This document shows positions 36,040 through 47,310 of a stretch of DNA of 64,000 nt, one piece after another. The notes beneath the pieces were generated by a model. It saw nothing but the letters and a program-made list of their open reading frames with translations. It ran no database searches and was not told the origin of the DNA. Made by a program: the position numbers and the translations under genes. Source of the stretch: Osmia lignaria lignaria (Eukaryota; Arthropoda; Insecta; Hymenoptera; Megachilidae); contig NW_027478167.1 of NCBI RefSeq assembly GCF_051020975.1, positions 13,206,001 through 13,270,000 of the forward strand. The letters are read 5' to 3'. How positions within the stretch are numbered: the stretch's first letter is position 1; every line of letters begins with the position of its first letter.

Positions 36040-38294
36040 GGAAATTTAATTCTCTACAAAAAAGGTCTCTTAACATTTTGCCATAGCTCGCTTCGTTTCC
36101 GAGATATATGCAGATTTATCTCAAGGGAAGGGGCCTGACGGACATATTTCGAGATATTTCTTCTTCTTGTTGTTCTTCTTCTGCACAGCTAAACTGGAAG
36201 TGGCATTTGCAGCTCGCAATAGTGCAGAGTTATCTCAAAGAAAGGGGCCACGGTGTTTCTGTATCTCTATTATGTTGGTGCGGCTTCGGAACTTTTAAAT
36301 ATCTTGATATATCTCGAGAACTACGCATCTGATCAAAAAATATCATAGAACATAAAAAGTAGGAAACTTAATTCTCTACAAAAAAGGTCTCTTAACATTT
36401 TGCCATAGCTCGCTTCGTTTCCGAGATATTTGCAGATTTATCTCGAGGGAAGGGGCCTGACGGACATATTTCGAGATATTTCTTCTTCTTGTTGTTCTTC
36501 TTCTGCACAGCTAAGCTGGAAGTGGCATTTGCGGCTCGCACTAGTGCAGAGTTATCTCAAAGAAAGGGGCCACGGTGTTTCTGTATCTCTATTATGTTGG
36601 TGCGGCTTCGGAACTTTTAAATATCTCGATATATCTCGAAAACTACGCTTCTGATCAAAAAATATCCTAGGACCGAGATTGTAGGAAACATAATTCTCTA
36701 CAAAAAAGGTCTCTTAAGATTTTGCCATAGCTCGTTTCGTTTCCGAGATATTTGCAGATATATCTCAAGGGAAGGGGCCTGACGGACATATTTCGAGATA
36801 TTTCTTCTTCTTGTTGTTCTTCTTCTGCACAGCTAAACTGGAAGTGGCATTTGCAGCTCGCAATAGTGCAGAGTTATCTCAAAGAAAGGGGCCACGGTGT
36901 TTCTGTATCTCTATTATGTTGGTGCGGCTTCGGAACTTTTAAATATCTTGATATATCTCGAGAACTACGCATCTGATCAAAAAATATCATAGAACATAAA
37001 AAGTAGGAAATTTAATTCTCTACAAAAAAGGTCTCTTAACATTTTGCCATAGCTCGCTTCGTTTCCGAGATATATGCAGATTTATCTCGAGGGAAGGGGC
37101 CTGACGGACATATTTCGAGATATTTCTTCTTCTTGTTGTTCTTCTTCTGCACAGCTAAGCTGGAAGCGGCATTTGCGGCTCGCACTAGTGCAGAGTTATC
37201 TCGAAGAAAGGGGCCACGGTGTTTCTGTATCTCTATTATGTTGGTGCGGCTTCGGAACTTTTAAATATCTCGATATATTTCGAAAACTACGCTTCTGATC
37301 AAAAAATATCATAGAACATAAATTGTAGGAAACATGATTCTCTACAAAAAAGGTCTCTTAACATTTTGCCATAGCTCGCTTCGTTTCCGAGATATTTGCA
37401 GATTTATCTCGAGGGAAGGGGCCTGACGGACATATTTCGAGATATTTCTTCTTCTTGTTGTTCTTCTTCTGCACAGCTAAGCTGGAAGTGGCATTTGCGG
37501 CTCGCACTAGTGCAGAGTTATCTCAAAGAAAGGGGCCACGGTGTTTCTGTATCTCTATTATGTTGGTGCGGCTTCGGAACTTTTAAATATCTCGATATAT
37601 CTCGAAAACTACGCTTCTGATCAAAAAATATCATACAACATAAATTGTAGGAAACATAATTCTCTACAAAAAAGGTCTCTTAACATTTTGCCATAGCTCG
37701 CTTCGTTTCCGAGATATTTGCAGATATATCTCAAGGGAAGGGGCCTGACGGACATATTTCGAGATATTTCTTCTTCTTGTTGTTCTTCTTCTGCACAGCT
37801 AAACTGGAAGTGGCATGTCCAGCTCGCAATAGTGCAGAGTTATCCCGAAGAAAGGGGCCACGGTGTTTCTGTATCTCTATTATGTTGGTGCGGCTTCGGA
37901 ACTATTAAATATCTCGATATATCTCGAAAACTACGCTTCTGATCAAAAAATATCATAGAACATAAATTGTAGGAAACTTAATTCTCTACAAAAAAGGTCT
38001 CTTAACATTTTGCAATAGCTCGCTTCGTTTCCGAGATATTTGCAGATATATCTCAAGGGAAGGGGACTGACGGACATATTTCGAGATATTTCTTCTTCTT
38101 GTTGTTCTTCTTCTGCACAGCTAAGCTGGAAGTGGCATTTGCAGCTCGCAGTAGTGCAGAGTTATCTCAAAGAAAGGGGCCACAGTGTTTCTGTATCTCT
38201 ATTATGTTGGTCGCGGCTTCGGAACTTTTAAATATCTTGATATATCTCGAGAACTACGCATCTGATCAAAAAATATCATAAAACATAAAAAGTG

Positions 38295-38613
38295 GGAAAC
38301 TTAATTCTCTATAAAAAAGGTCTCTTAACATTTTGCAATAGCTCACTTCGTTTCCGAGATATTTGCAGATTTATCTCAAGGGAAGGGGTCTGACGGACAT
38401 ATTTCGAGATATTTCTTCTTCTTGTTGTTCTTCTGCACAGCTAAGCTGGAAGTGGCATTTGCAGCTCGCAATAGTGCAGAGTTATCTCAAAGAAAGGGGC
38501 CACGGTGTTTCTATATCTCTATTATGTTGGTGCGGCTTCGGAACTTTTAAATATCTTGATATATCTCGAGAACTACGCATCTGATCAAAAAATATCATGG
38601 AACATAAAAAGTG
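38295..38613 (+). repeat. 319-bp monomer bridging the two large-duplication copies
   Basis: The left end has CTCTATAAAAAAGG, GCAATAGCTCAC and AAGGGGTCTG, as in the monomer at 41835. The TTC tract and right part (one triplet lost, TTTCTATATC) match the 319-bp family at 31863, 32826 and 33467. It therefore looks recombinant, and lies exactly at the junction between the duplicated blocks. Confidence 0.65.
38310..38318 (+). other. TATAAAAAA variant of the A-tract (first of ten)
   Basis: A C-to-T change turns the usual CTACAAAAAAGG into CTATAAAAAAGG in ten monomers, with TATA starting near 38310, 41850, 43461, 45716, 51513, 54090, 56022, 58275, 60204 and 61815. In nine of ten, the monomer follows a 323-bp unit carrying GGTCGCGGC or GGTTGCGGC, so the two travel as a dimer. 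The motif looks like a TATA box, but there is no other promoter evidence; it is best used as a subfamily marker. Confidence 0.35.
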
Positions 38614-39579
38614 GCAAACTTAATTCTCTACAAAAAAGGTCTCTTAACATTTTGCCATAGCTCGCTTGGTTTCCGAGATATTTGCAGATTTATCTCAAGG
38701 GAAGGGGCCTGACGGACATATTTCGAGATATTTCGCCTTCTTGTTGTTCTTCTTCTGCACAGCTAAACTGGAAGTGGCATTTCCAGCTCGCAATAGTGCA
38801 GAGTTATCTCAAAGAAAGGGGCCACGGTGTTTCTGTATCTCTATTATGTTGGTGCGGCTTCGTAACTTTTAAATATCTTGATATATCTCGAGAACTACGC
38901 ATCTGATCAAAAAGTATCATAGAACATAAAAAGTAGGAAACTTAATTCTCTACAAAAAAGGTCTCTTAACATTTTGCCATAGCTCGCTTCGTTTCCGAGA
39001 TATTTGCAGATTTATCTCGAGGGAAGGGGCCTGACGGACATATTTCGAGATATTTCTTCTTCTTGTTGTTCTTCTTCTGCACAGCTAAGCTGGAAGTGGC
39101 ATTTGCGGCTCGCACTAGTGCAGAGTTATCTCAAAGAAAGGGGCCACGGTGTTTCTGTATCTCTATTATGTTGGTGCGGCTTCGGAACTTTTAAATATCT
39201 CGATATATCTCGAAAACTACGCTTCTGATCAAAAAATATCATAGGACAGAGATTGTAGGAAACATAATTCTCTACAAAAAAGGTCTCTTAACATTTTGCC
39301 ATAGCTCGTTTCGTTTCCGAGATATTTGCAGATTTATCTCAAGGGAAGGGGCCTGACGGACATATTTCGAGATATTTCTTCTTCTTGTTGTTCTTCTTCT
39401 GCACAGCTAAACTGGAAGTGGCATTTGCAGCTCGCAATAGTGCAGAGTTATCTCAAAGAAAGGGGCCACGGTGTTTCTGTATCTCTATTATGTTGGTGCG
39501 GCTTCGGAACTTTTAAATATCTTGATATATCTCGAGAACTACGCATCTGATCAAAAAATATCATAGAACATAAAAAGTA

Positions 39580-39901
39580 GGAAACTTAATTCTCTACAAA
39601 AAAGGTCTCTTAACATTTTGCCATAGCTCGCTTCGTTTCCGAGATATTTGCAGATATCTCTCAAGGGAAGGGGCCTGACGGACATATTTCGAGATATTTC
39701 TTCTTCTTGTTGTTCTTCTTCTGCACAGCTAAACTGGAAGTGGCATTTGCAGCTCGCAATAGTGCAGAGTTATCTCAAAGAAAGGGGCCACGGTGTTTCT
39801 GTATCTCTATTATGTTGGTGCGGCTTCGGAACTTTTAAATATCTTGATATATCTCGAGAACTACGCATCTGATCAAAAAATATCATAGAACATAAAAAGT
39901 A
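39580..39901 (+). repeat. Mosaic monomer marking a three-monomer (966-bp) difference
   Basis: The left part matches the monomer at 35074: GAAACTTAATTC, GATATTTGCAG and the private AGATATCTCTC (change at 39658). The right part matches the monomer at 36040: CTAAACTGG (39733) and AAATATCTTGAT, where 35074 has CTAAGCTGG and AAATATGTTGAT. The switch lies between 39659 and 39733 and spans the TTC tract. The two parent monomers are exactly 966 bp apart, the amount missing from this copy of the duplication. Confidence 0.75.
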
Positions 39902-41511
39902 GGAAACTTAATTCTCTACAAAAAAGGTCTCTTAACATTTTGCCATAGCTCGCTTCGTTTCCGAGATATTTGCAGATTTATCTCGAGGGAAGGGGCCTGA
40001 CGGACATATTTCGAGATATTTCTTCTTCTTGTTGTTCTTCTTCTGCACAGCTAAGCTGGAAGTGGCATTTGCGGCTCGCACTAGTGCAGAGTTATCTCAA
40101 AGAAAGGGGCCACGGTGTTTCTGTATCTCTATTATGTTGGTGCGGCTTCGGAACTTTTAAATATCTCGATATATCTCGAAAACTACGCTTCTGATCAAAA
40201 AATATCCTAGGACCGAGATTGTAGGAAACATAATTCTCTACAAAAAAGGTCTCTTAAGATTTTGCCATAGCTCGTTTCGTTTCCGAGATATTTGCAGATA
40301 TATCTCAAGGGAAGGGGCCTGACGGACATATTTCGAGATATTTCTTCTTCTTGTTGTTCTTCTTCTGCACAGCTAAACTGGAAGTGGCATTTGCAGCTCG
40401 CAATAGTGCAGAGTTATCTCAAAGAAAGGGGCCACGGTGTTTCTGTATCTCTATTATGTTGGTGCGGCTTCGGAACTTTTAAATATCTTGATATATCTCG
40501 AGAACTACGCATCTGATCAAAAAATATCATAGAACATAAAAAGTAGGAAATTTAATTCTCTACAAAAAAGGTCTCTTAACATTTTGCCATAGCTCGCTTC
40601 GTTTCCGAGATATATGCAGATTTATCTCGAGGGAAGGGGCCTGACGGACATATTTCGAGATATTTCTTCTTCTTGTTGTTCTTCTTCTGCACAGCTAAGC
40701 TGGAAGCGGCATTTGCGGCTCGCACTAGTGCAGAGTTATCTCGAAGAAAGGGGCCACGGTGTTTCTGTATCTCTATTATGTTGGTGCGGCTTCGGAACTT
40801 TTAAATATCTCGATATATTTCGAAAACTACGCTTCTGATCAAAAAATATCATAGAACATAAATTGTAGGAAACATGATTCTCTACAAAAAAGGTCTCTTA
40901 ACATTTTGCCATAGCTCGCTTCGTTTCCGAGATATTTGCAGATTTATCTCGAGGGAAGGGGCCTGACGGACATATTTCGAGATATTTCTTCTTCTTGTTG
41001 TTCTTCTTCTGCACAGCTAAGCTGGAAGTGGCATTTGCGGCTCGCACTAGTGCAGAGTTATCTCAAAGAAAGGGGCCACGGTGTTTCTGTATCTCTATTA
41101 TGTTGGTGCGGCTTCGGAACTTTTAAATATCTCGATATATCTCGAAAACTACGCTTCTGATCAAAAAATATCATACAACATAAATTGTAGGAAACATAAT
41201 TCTCTACAAAAAAGGTCTCTTAACATTTTGCCATAGCTCGCTTCGTTTCCGAGATATTTGCAGATATATCTCAAGGGAAGGGGCCTGACGGACATATTTC
41301 GAGATATTTCTTCTTCTTGTTGTTCTTCTTCTGCACAGCTAAACTGGAAGTGGCATTTCCAGCTCGCAATAGTGCAGAGTTATCCCGAAGAAAGGGGCCA
41401 CGGTGTTTCTGTATCTCTATTATGTTGGTGCGGCTTCGGAACTATTAAATATCTCGATATATCTCGAAAACTACGCTTCTGATCAAAAAATATCATAGAA
41501 CATAAATTGTA

Positions 41512-44500
41512 GGAAACTTAATTCTCTACAAAAAAGGTCTCTTAACATTTTGCAATAGCTCGCTTCGTTTCCGAGATATTTGCAGATATATCTCAAGGGA
41601 AGGGGACTGACGGACATATTTCGAGATATTTCTTCTTCTTGTTGTTCTTCTTCTGCACAGCTAAGCTGGAAGTGGCATTTGCAGCTCGCAGTAGTGCAGA
41701 GTTATCTCAAAGAAAGGGGCCACAGTGTTTCTGTATCTCTATTATGTTGGTCGCGGCTTCGGAACTTTTAAATATCTTGATATATCTCGAGAACTACGCA
41801 TCTGATCAAAAAATATCATAAAACATAAAAAGTGGGAAACTTAATTCTCTATAAAAAAGGTCTCTTAACATTTTGCAATAGCTCACTTCGTTTCCGAGAT
41901 ATTTGCAGATTTATCTCAAGGGAAGGGGTCTGACGGACATATTTCGAGATATTTCTTCTTCTTGTTGTTCTTCTTCTGCACAGCTAAGCTGGAAGTGGCA
42001 ATTGCAGGTCGCAATAGTGCAGAGTTATCTCAAAGAAAGGGGCCACGGTGTTTCTGTATCTCTATTATGTTGGTGCGGCTTCGGAACTTTTAAATATGTT
42101 GATATATCTCGAGAACTACGCATCTGATCAAAAAATATCATAGAACATAAAAAGTAGGAAACTTAATTCTCTACAAAAAAGGTCTCTTAACATATTGCCA
42201 TAGCTCGCTTCGTTTCCGAGATATTTGCAGATATATCTCGAGGGAAGGGGCCTGACGGACATATTTCGAGATATTTCTTCTTCTTGTTGTTCTTCTTCTG
42301 CACAGCTAAGCTGGAAGTGGCATTTGCGGCTCGCACTAGTGCAGAGTTATCTCAAAGAAAGGGGCCACGGTGTTTCTGTATCTCTATTATGTTGGTGCGG
42401 CTTCGGAACTTTTAAATATCTCGATATATCTCGAAAACTACGCTTCTGATCAAAAAATATCCTAGGACAGAGATTGTAGGAAACATAATTCTCTACAAAA
42501 AAGGTCTCCTAAGATTTTGCCATAGCTCGTTTCGTTTCCGAGATATTTGCAGATATATCTCAAGGGAAGGGGCCTGACGGACATATTTCGAGATATTTCT
42601 TCTTCTTGTTGTTCTTCTTCTGCACAGCTAAACTGGAAGTGGCATTTGCAGCTCGCAATAGTGCAGAGTTATCTCAAAGAAAGGGGCCACGGTGTTTCTG
42701 TATCTCTATTATGTTGGTGCGGCTTCGGAACTTTTAAATATCTTGATATATCTCGAGAACTACGCATCTGATCAAAAAATATCATAGAACATAAAAAGTA
42801 GGAAATTTAATTCTCTACAAAAAAGGTCTCTTAACATTTTGCCATAGCTCGCTTCGTTTCCGAGATATATGCAGATTTATCTCGAGGGAAGGGGCCTGAC
42901 GGACATATTTCGAGATATTTCTTCTTCTTGTTGTTCTTCTTCTGCACAGCTAAGCTGGAAGCGGAATTTGCGGCTCGCACTAGTGCAGAGTTATCTCGAA
43001 GAAAAGGGCCACGGTGTTTCTGTATCTCTATTATGTTGGTGCGGCTTCGGAACTTTTAAATATCTCGATATATCTCGAAAACTACGCTTCTGATCAAAAA
43101 ACATCATAGAACATAAATTGTAGGAAACATAATTCTCTACAAAAAAGGTCTCTTAACATTTTGCAATAGCTCGCTTCGTTTCCGAGATATTTGCAGATAT
43201 ATCTCAAGGGAAGGGGACTGACGGACATATTTCGAGATATTTCTTCTTCTTGTTGTTCTTCTTCTGCACAGCTAAGCTGGAAGTGGCATTTGCAGCTCGC
43301 AGTAGTGCAGAGTTATCTCAAAGAAAGGGGCCACAGTGTTTCTGTATCTCTATTATGTTGGTTGCGGCTTCGGAACTTTTAAATATCTTGATATATCTCG
43401 AGAACTACGCATCTGATCAAAAAATATCATAAAACATAAAAAGTGGGAAACTTAATTCTCTATAAAAAAGGTCTCTTAACATTTTGCAATAGCTCACTTC
43501 GTTTCCGAGATATTTGCAGATTTATCTCAAGGGAAGGGGTCTGACGGACATATTTCGAGATATTTCTTCTTCTTGTTGTTCTTCTTCTGCACAGCTAAGC
43601 TGGAAGTGGCAATTGCAGGTCGCAATAGTGCAGAGTTATCTCAAAGAAAGGGGCCACGGTGTTTCTGTATCTCTATTATGTTGGTGCGGCTTCGGAACTT
43701 TTAAATATGTTGATATATCTCGAGAACTACGCATCTGATCAAAAAATATCATAGAACATAAAAAGTAGGAAACTTAATTCTCTACAAAAAAGGTCTCTTA
43801 ACATTTTGCCATAGCTCGCTTCGTTTCCGAGATATTTGCAGATTTATCTCGAGGGAAGGGGCCTGACGGACATATTTCGAGATATTTCTTCTTCTTGTTG
43901 TTCTTCTTCTGCACAGCTAAGCTGGAAGTGGCATTTGCGGCTCGCACTAGTGCAGAGTTATCTCAAAGAAAGGGGCCACGGTGTTTCTGTATCTCTATTA
44001 TGTTGGTGCGGCTTCGGAACTTTTAAATATCTCGATATATCTCGAAAACTACGCTTCTGATCAAAAAATATCCTAGGACAGAGATTGTAGGAAACATAAT
44101 TCTCTACAAAAAAGGTCTCTTAAGATTTTGCCATAGCTCGTTTCGTTTCCGAGATATTTGCAGATATATCTCAAGGGAAGGGGCCTGACGGACATATTTC
44201 GAGATATTTCTTCTTCTTGTTGTTCTTCTTCTGCACAGCTAAACTGGAAGTGGCATTTGCAGCTCGCAATAGTGCAGAGTTATCTCAAAGAAAGGGGCCA
44301 CGGTGTTTCTGTATCTCTATTATGTTGGTGCGGCTTCGGAACTTTTAAATATCTTGATATATCTCGAGAACTACGCATCTGATCAAAAAATATCATAGAA
44401 CATAAAAAGTAGGAAATTTAATTCTCTACAAAAAAGGTCTCTTAACATTTTGCCATAGCTCGCTTCGTTTCCGAGATATATGCAGATTTATCTCGAGGGA

Positions 44501-44733
44501 AGGGGCCTGACGGACATATTTCGAGATATTTCTTCTTCTTGTTGTTCTTCTTCTGCACAGCTAAGCTGGAAGCGGCATTTGCGGCTCGCACTAGTGCAGA
44601 GTTATCTCGAAGAAAAGGGCCACGGTGTTTCTGTATCTCTATTATGTTGGTGCGGCTTCGGAACTTTTAAATATCTCGATATATCTCGAAAACTACGCTT
44701 CTGATCAAAAAACATCATAGAACATAAATTGTA
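41512..44733 (+). repeat. Pentameric repeat, 1,611 bp, two copies
   Basis: Monomers at 41512, 41835, 42157, 42479 and 42801 recur at 43123, 43446, 43768, 44090 and 44412. The first member is 323 bp in both copies, but reads GGTCGCGGC in the first and GGTTGCGGC in the second. Other shared markers are CTCTATAAAAAAGG with GGCAATTGCAGGTCGC in member 2 and CCTAGGACAGAG in member 3. Confidence 0.85.
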
Positions 44734-47310
44734 GGAAACATAATTCTCTACAAAAAAGGTCTCTGAACATTTTGCCATAGCTCGCTTCGTTTCCGAGATA
44801 TTTGCAGATTTATCTCGAGGGAAGGGGCCTGACGGACATATTTCGAGATATTTCTTCTTCTTGTTGTTCTTCTTCTGCACAGCTAAGCTGGAAGTGGCAT
44901 TTGCAGCTCGCAATAGTGCAGAGTTATCTCAAAGAAAGGGGCCACGGTGTTTCTGTATCTCTATTATGTTGGTGCGGCTTCGGAACTTTTAAATATCTCG
45001 ACATATCTCGAAAACTACGCTTCTGATCAAAAAATATCATACAACATAAATTGTAGGAAACATAATTCTCTACAAAAAAGGTCTCTTAACATTTTGCCAT
45101 AGCTCGCTTCGTTTCCGAGATATATGCAGATTTATCTCGAGGGAAGGGGCCTGACGGACGTATTTCGAGATATTTCTTCTTCTTGTTGTTCTTCTTCTGC
45201 ACAGCTAAGCTGGAAGCGGAATTTGCGGCTCGCACTAGTGCAGAGTTATCTCGAAGAAAAGGGCCACGGTGTTTCTGTATCTCTATTATGTTGGTGCGGC
45301 TTCGGAACTTTTAAATATCTCGATATATCTCGAAAACTACGCTTCTGATCAAAAAACATCATAGAACATAAATTGTAGGAAACATAATTCTCTACAAAAA
45401 AGGTCTCTTAACATTTTGCAATAGCTCGCTTCGTTTCCGAGATATTTGCAGATATATCTCAAGGGAAGGGGACTGACGGACATATTTCGAGATATTTCTT
45501 CTTCTTGTTGTTCTTCTTCTGCACAGCTAAGCTGGAAGTGGCATTTGCAGCTCGCAGTAGTGCAGAGTTATCTCAAAGAAAGGGGCCACAGTGTTTCTGT
45601 ATCTCTATTATGTTGGTTGCGGCTTCGGAACTTTTAAATATCTTGATATATCTCGAGAACTACGCATCTGATCAAAAAATATCATAAAACATAAAAAGTG
45701 GGAAACTTAATTCTCTATAAAAAAGGTCTCTTAACATTTTGCAATAGCTCACTTCGTTTCCGAGATATTTGCAGATTTATCTCAAGGGAAGGGGTCTGAC
45801 GGACATATTTCGAGATATTTCTTCTTCTTGTTGTTCTTCTTCTGCACAGCTAAGCTGGAAGTGGCAATTGCAGGTCGCAATAGTGCAGAGTTATCTCAAA
45901 GAAAGGGGCCACGGTGTTTCTGTATCTCTATTATGTTGGTGCGGCTTCGGAACTTTTAAATATGTTGATATATCTCGAGAACTACGCATCTGATCAAAAA
46001 ATATCATAGAACATAAAAAGTAGGAAACTTAATTCTCTACAAAAAAGGTCTCTTAACATTTTGCCATAGCTCGCTTCGTTTCCGAGATATTTGCAGATTT
46101 ATCTCGAGGGAAGGGGCCTGACGGACATATTTCGAGATATTTCTTCTTCTTGTTGTTCTTCTTCTGCACAGCTAAGCTGGAAGTGGCATTTGCGGCTCGC
46201 ACTAGTGCAGAGTTATCTCAAAGAAAGGGGCCACGGTGTTTCTGTATCTCTATTATGTTGGTGCGGCTTCGGAACTTTTAAATATCTCGATATATCTCGA
46301 AAACTACGCTTCTGATCAAAAAATATCCTAGGACAGAGATTGTAGGAAACATAATTCTCTACAAAAAAGGTCTCTTAAGATTTTGCCATAGCTCGTTTCG
46401 TTTCCGAGATATTTGCAGATATATCTCAAGGGAAGGGGCCTGACGGACATATTTCGAGATATTTCTTCTTCTTGTTGTTCTTCTTCTGCACAGCTAAACT
46501 GGAAGTGGCATTTGCAGCTCGCAATAGTGCAGAGTTATCTCAAAGAAAGGGGCCACGGTGTTTCTGTATCTCTATTATGTTGGTGCGGCTTCGGAACTTT
46601 TAAATATCTTGATATATCTCGAGAACTACGCATCTGATCAAAAAATATCATAGAACATAAAAAGTAGGAAATTTAATTCTCTACAAAAAAGGTCTCTTAA
46701 CATTTTGCCATAGCTCGCTTCGTTTCCGAGATATATGCAGATTTATCTCGAGGGAAGGGGCCTGACGGACATATTTCGAGATATTTCTTCTTCTTGTTGT
46801 TCTTCTTCTGCACAGCTAAGCTGGAAGCGGCACTTGCGGCTCGCACTAGTGCAGAGTTATCTCGAAGAAAAGGGCCACGGTGTTTCTGTATCTCTATTAT
46901 GTTGGTGCGGCTTCGGAACTTTTAAATATCTCGATATATCTCGAAAACTACGCTTCTGATCAAAAAATATCATAGAACATAAATTGTAGGAAACATGATT
47001 CTCTACAAAAAAGGTCTCTGAACATTTTGCCATAGCTCGCTTCGTTTCCGAGATATTTGCAGATTTATCTCGAGGGAAGGGGCCTGACGGACATATTTCG
47101 AGATATTTCTTCTTCTTGTTGTTCTTCTTCTGCACAGCTAAGCTGGAAGTGGCATTTGCGGCTCGCACTAGTGCAGAGTTATCTCAAAGAAAGGGGCCAC
47201 GGTGTTTCTGTATCTCTATTATGTTGGTGCGGCTTCGGAACTTTTAAATATCTCGATATATCTCGAAAACTACGCTTCTGATCAAAAAATATCATACAAC
47301 ATAAATTGTA
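42801..47310 (+). repeat. Heptameric repeat, 2,255 bp, two copies (42801-45055 and 45056-47310)
   Basis: All seven monomers correspond in order at an offset of 2,255 bp, the extra base coming from the 323-bp monomer. Shared markers include GAAGCGGAATTTGC in member 1, the GGTTGCGGC and TATAAAAA pair in members 2 and 3, CCTAGGACAGAG in member 4, GAAATTTAATTC at the start of member 6, and CTCTGAACATT in member 7. Differences are few, for example GGACGTATTTCG near 45158 and GGCACTTGCGGC near 46830. Confidence 0.9.

Larger units (their letters stand above)
34108..41834 (+). repeat. Large duplication: 34108-38294 (13 monomers) and 38614-41834 (10 monomers)
   Basis: Left-hand members correspond at an offset of 4,506 bp (34108/38614, 34430/38936, 34752/39258). 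Right-hand members correspond at 3,540 bp (36362/39902, 36684/40224, 37006/40546, 37328/40868, 37650/41190, 37972/41512). The 966-bp difference is exactly three monomers, and the switch between offsets is inside the monomer at 39580. Shared rare markers include CCTAGGACCGAG, TATATTTCGAAAAC, AAACATGATTC, TTTTGCAATAGC and GGTCGCGGC. Confidence 0.9.

Noticed and set aside
38310..38318. TATAAAAAA as a functional promoter
   Set aside because: It is one substitution in an A-tract, found in ten copies of one subfamily, with no other core promoter element recognised and no gene downstream.
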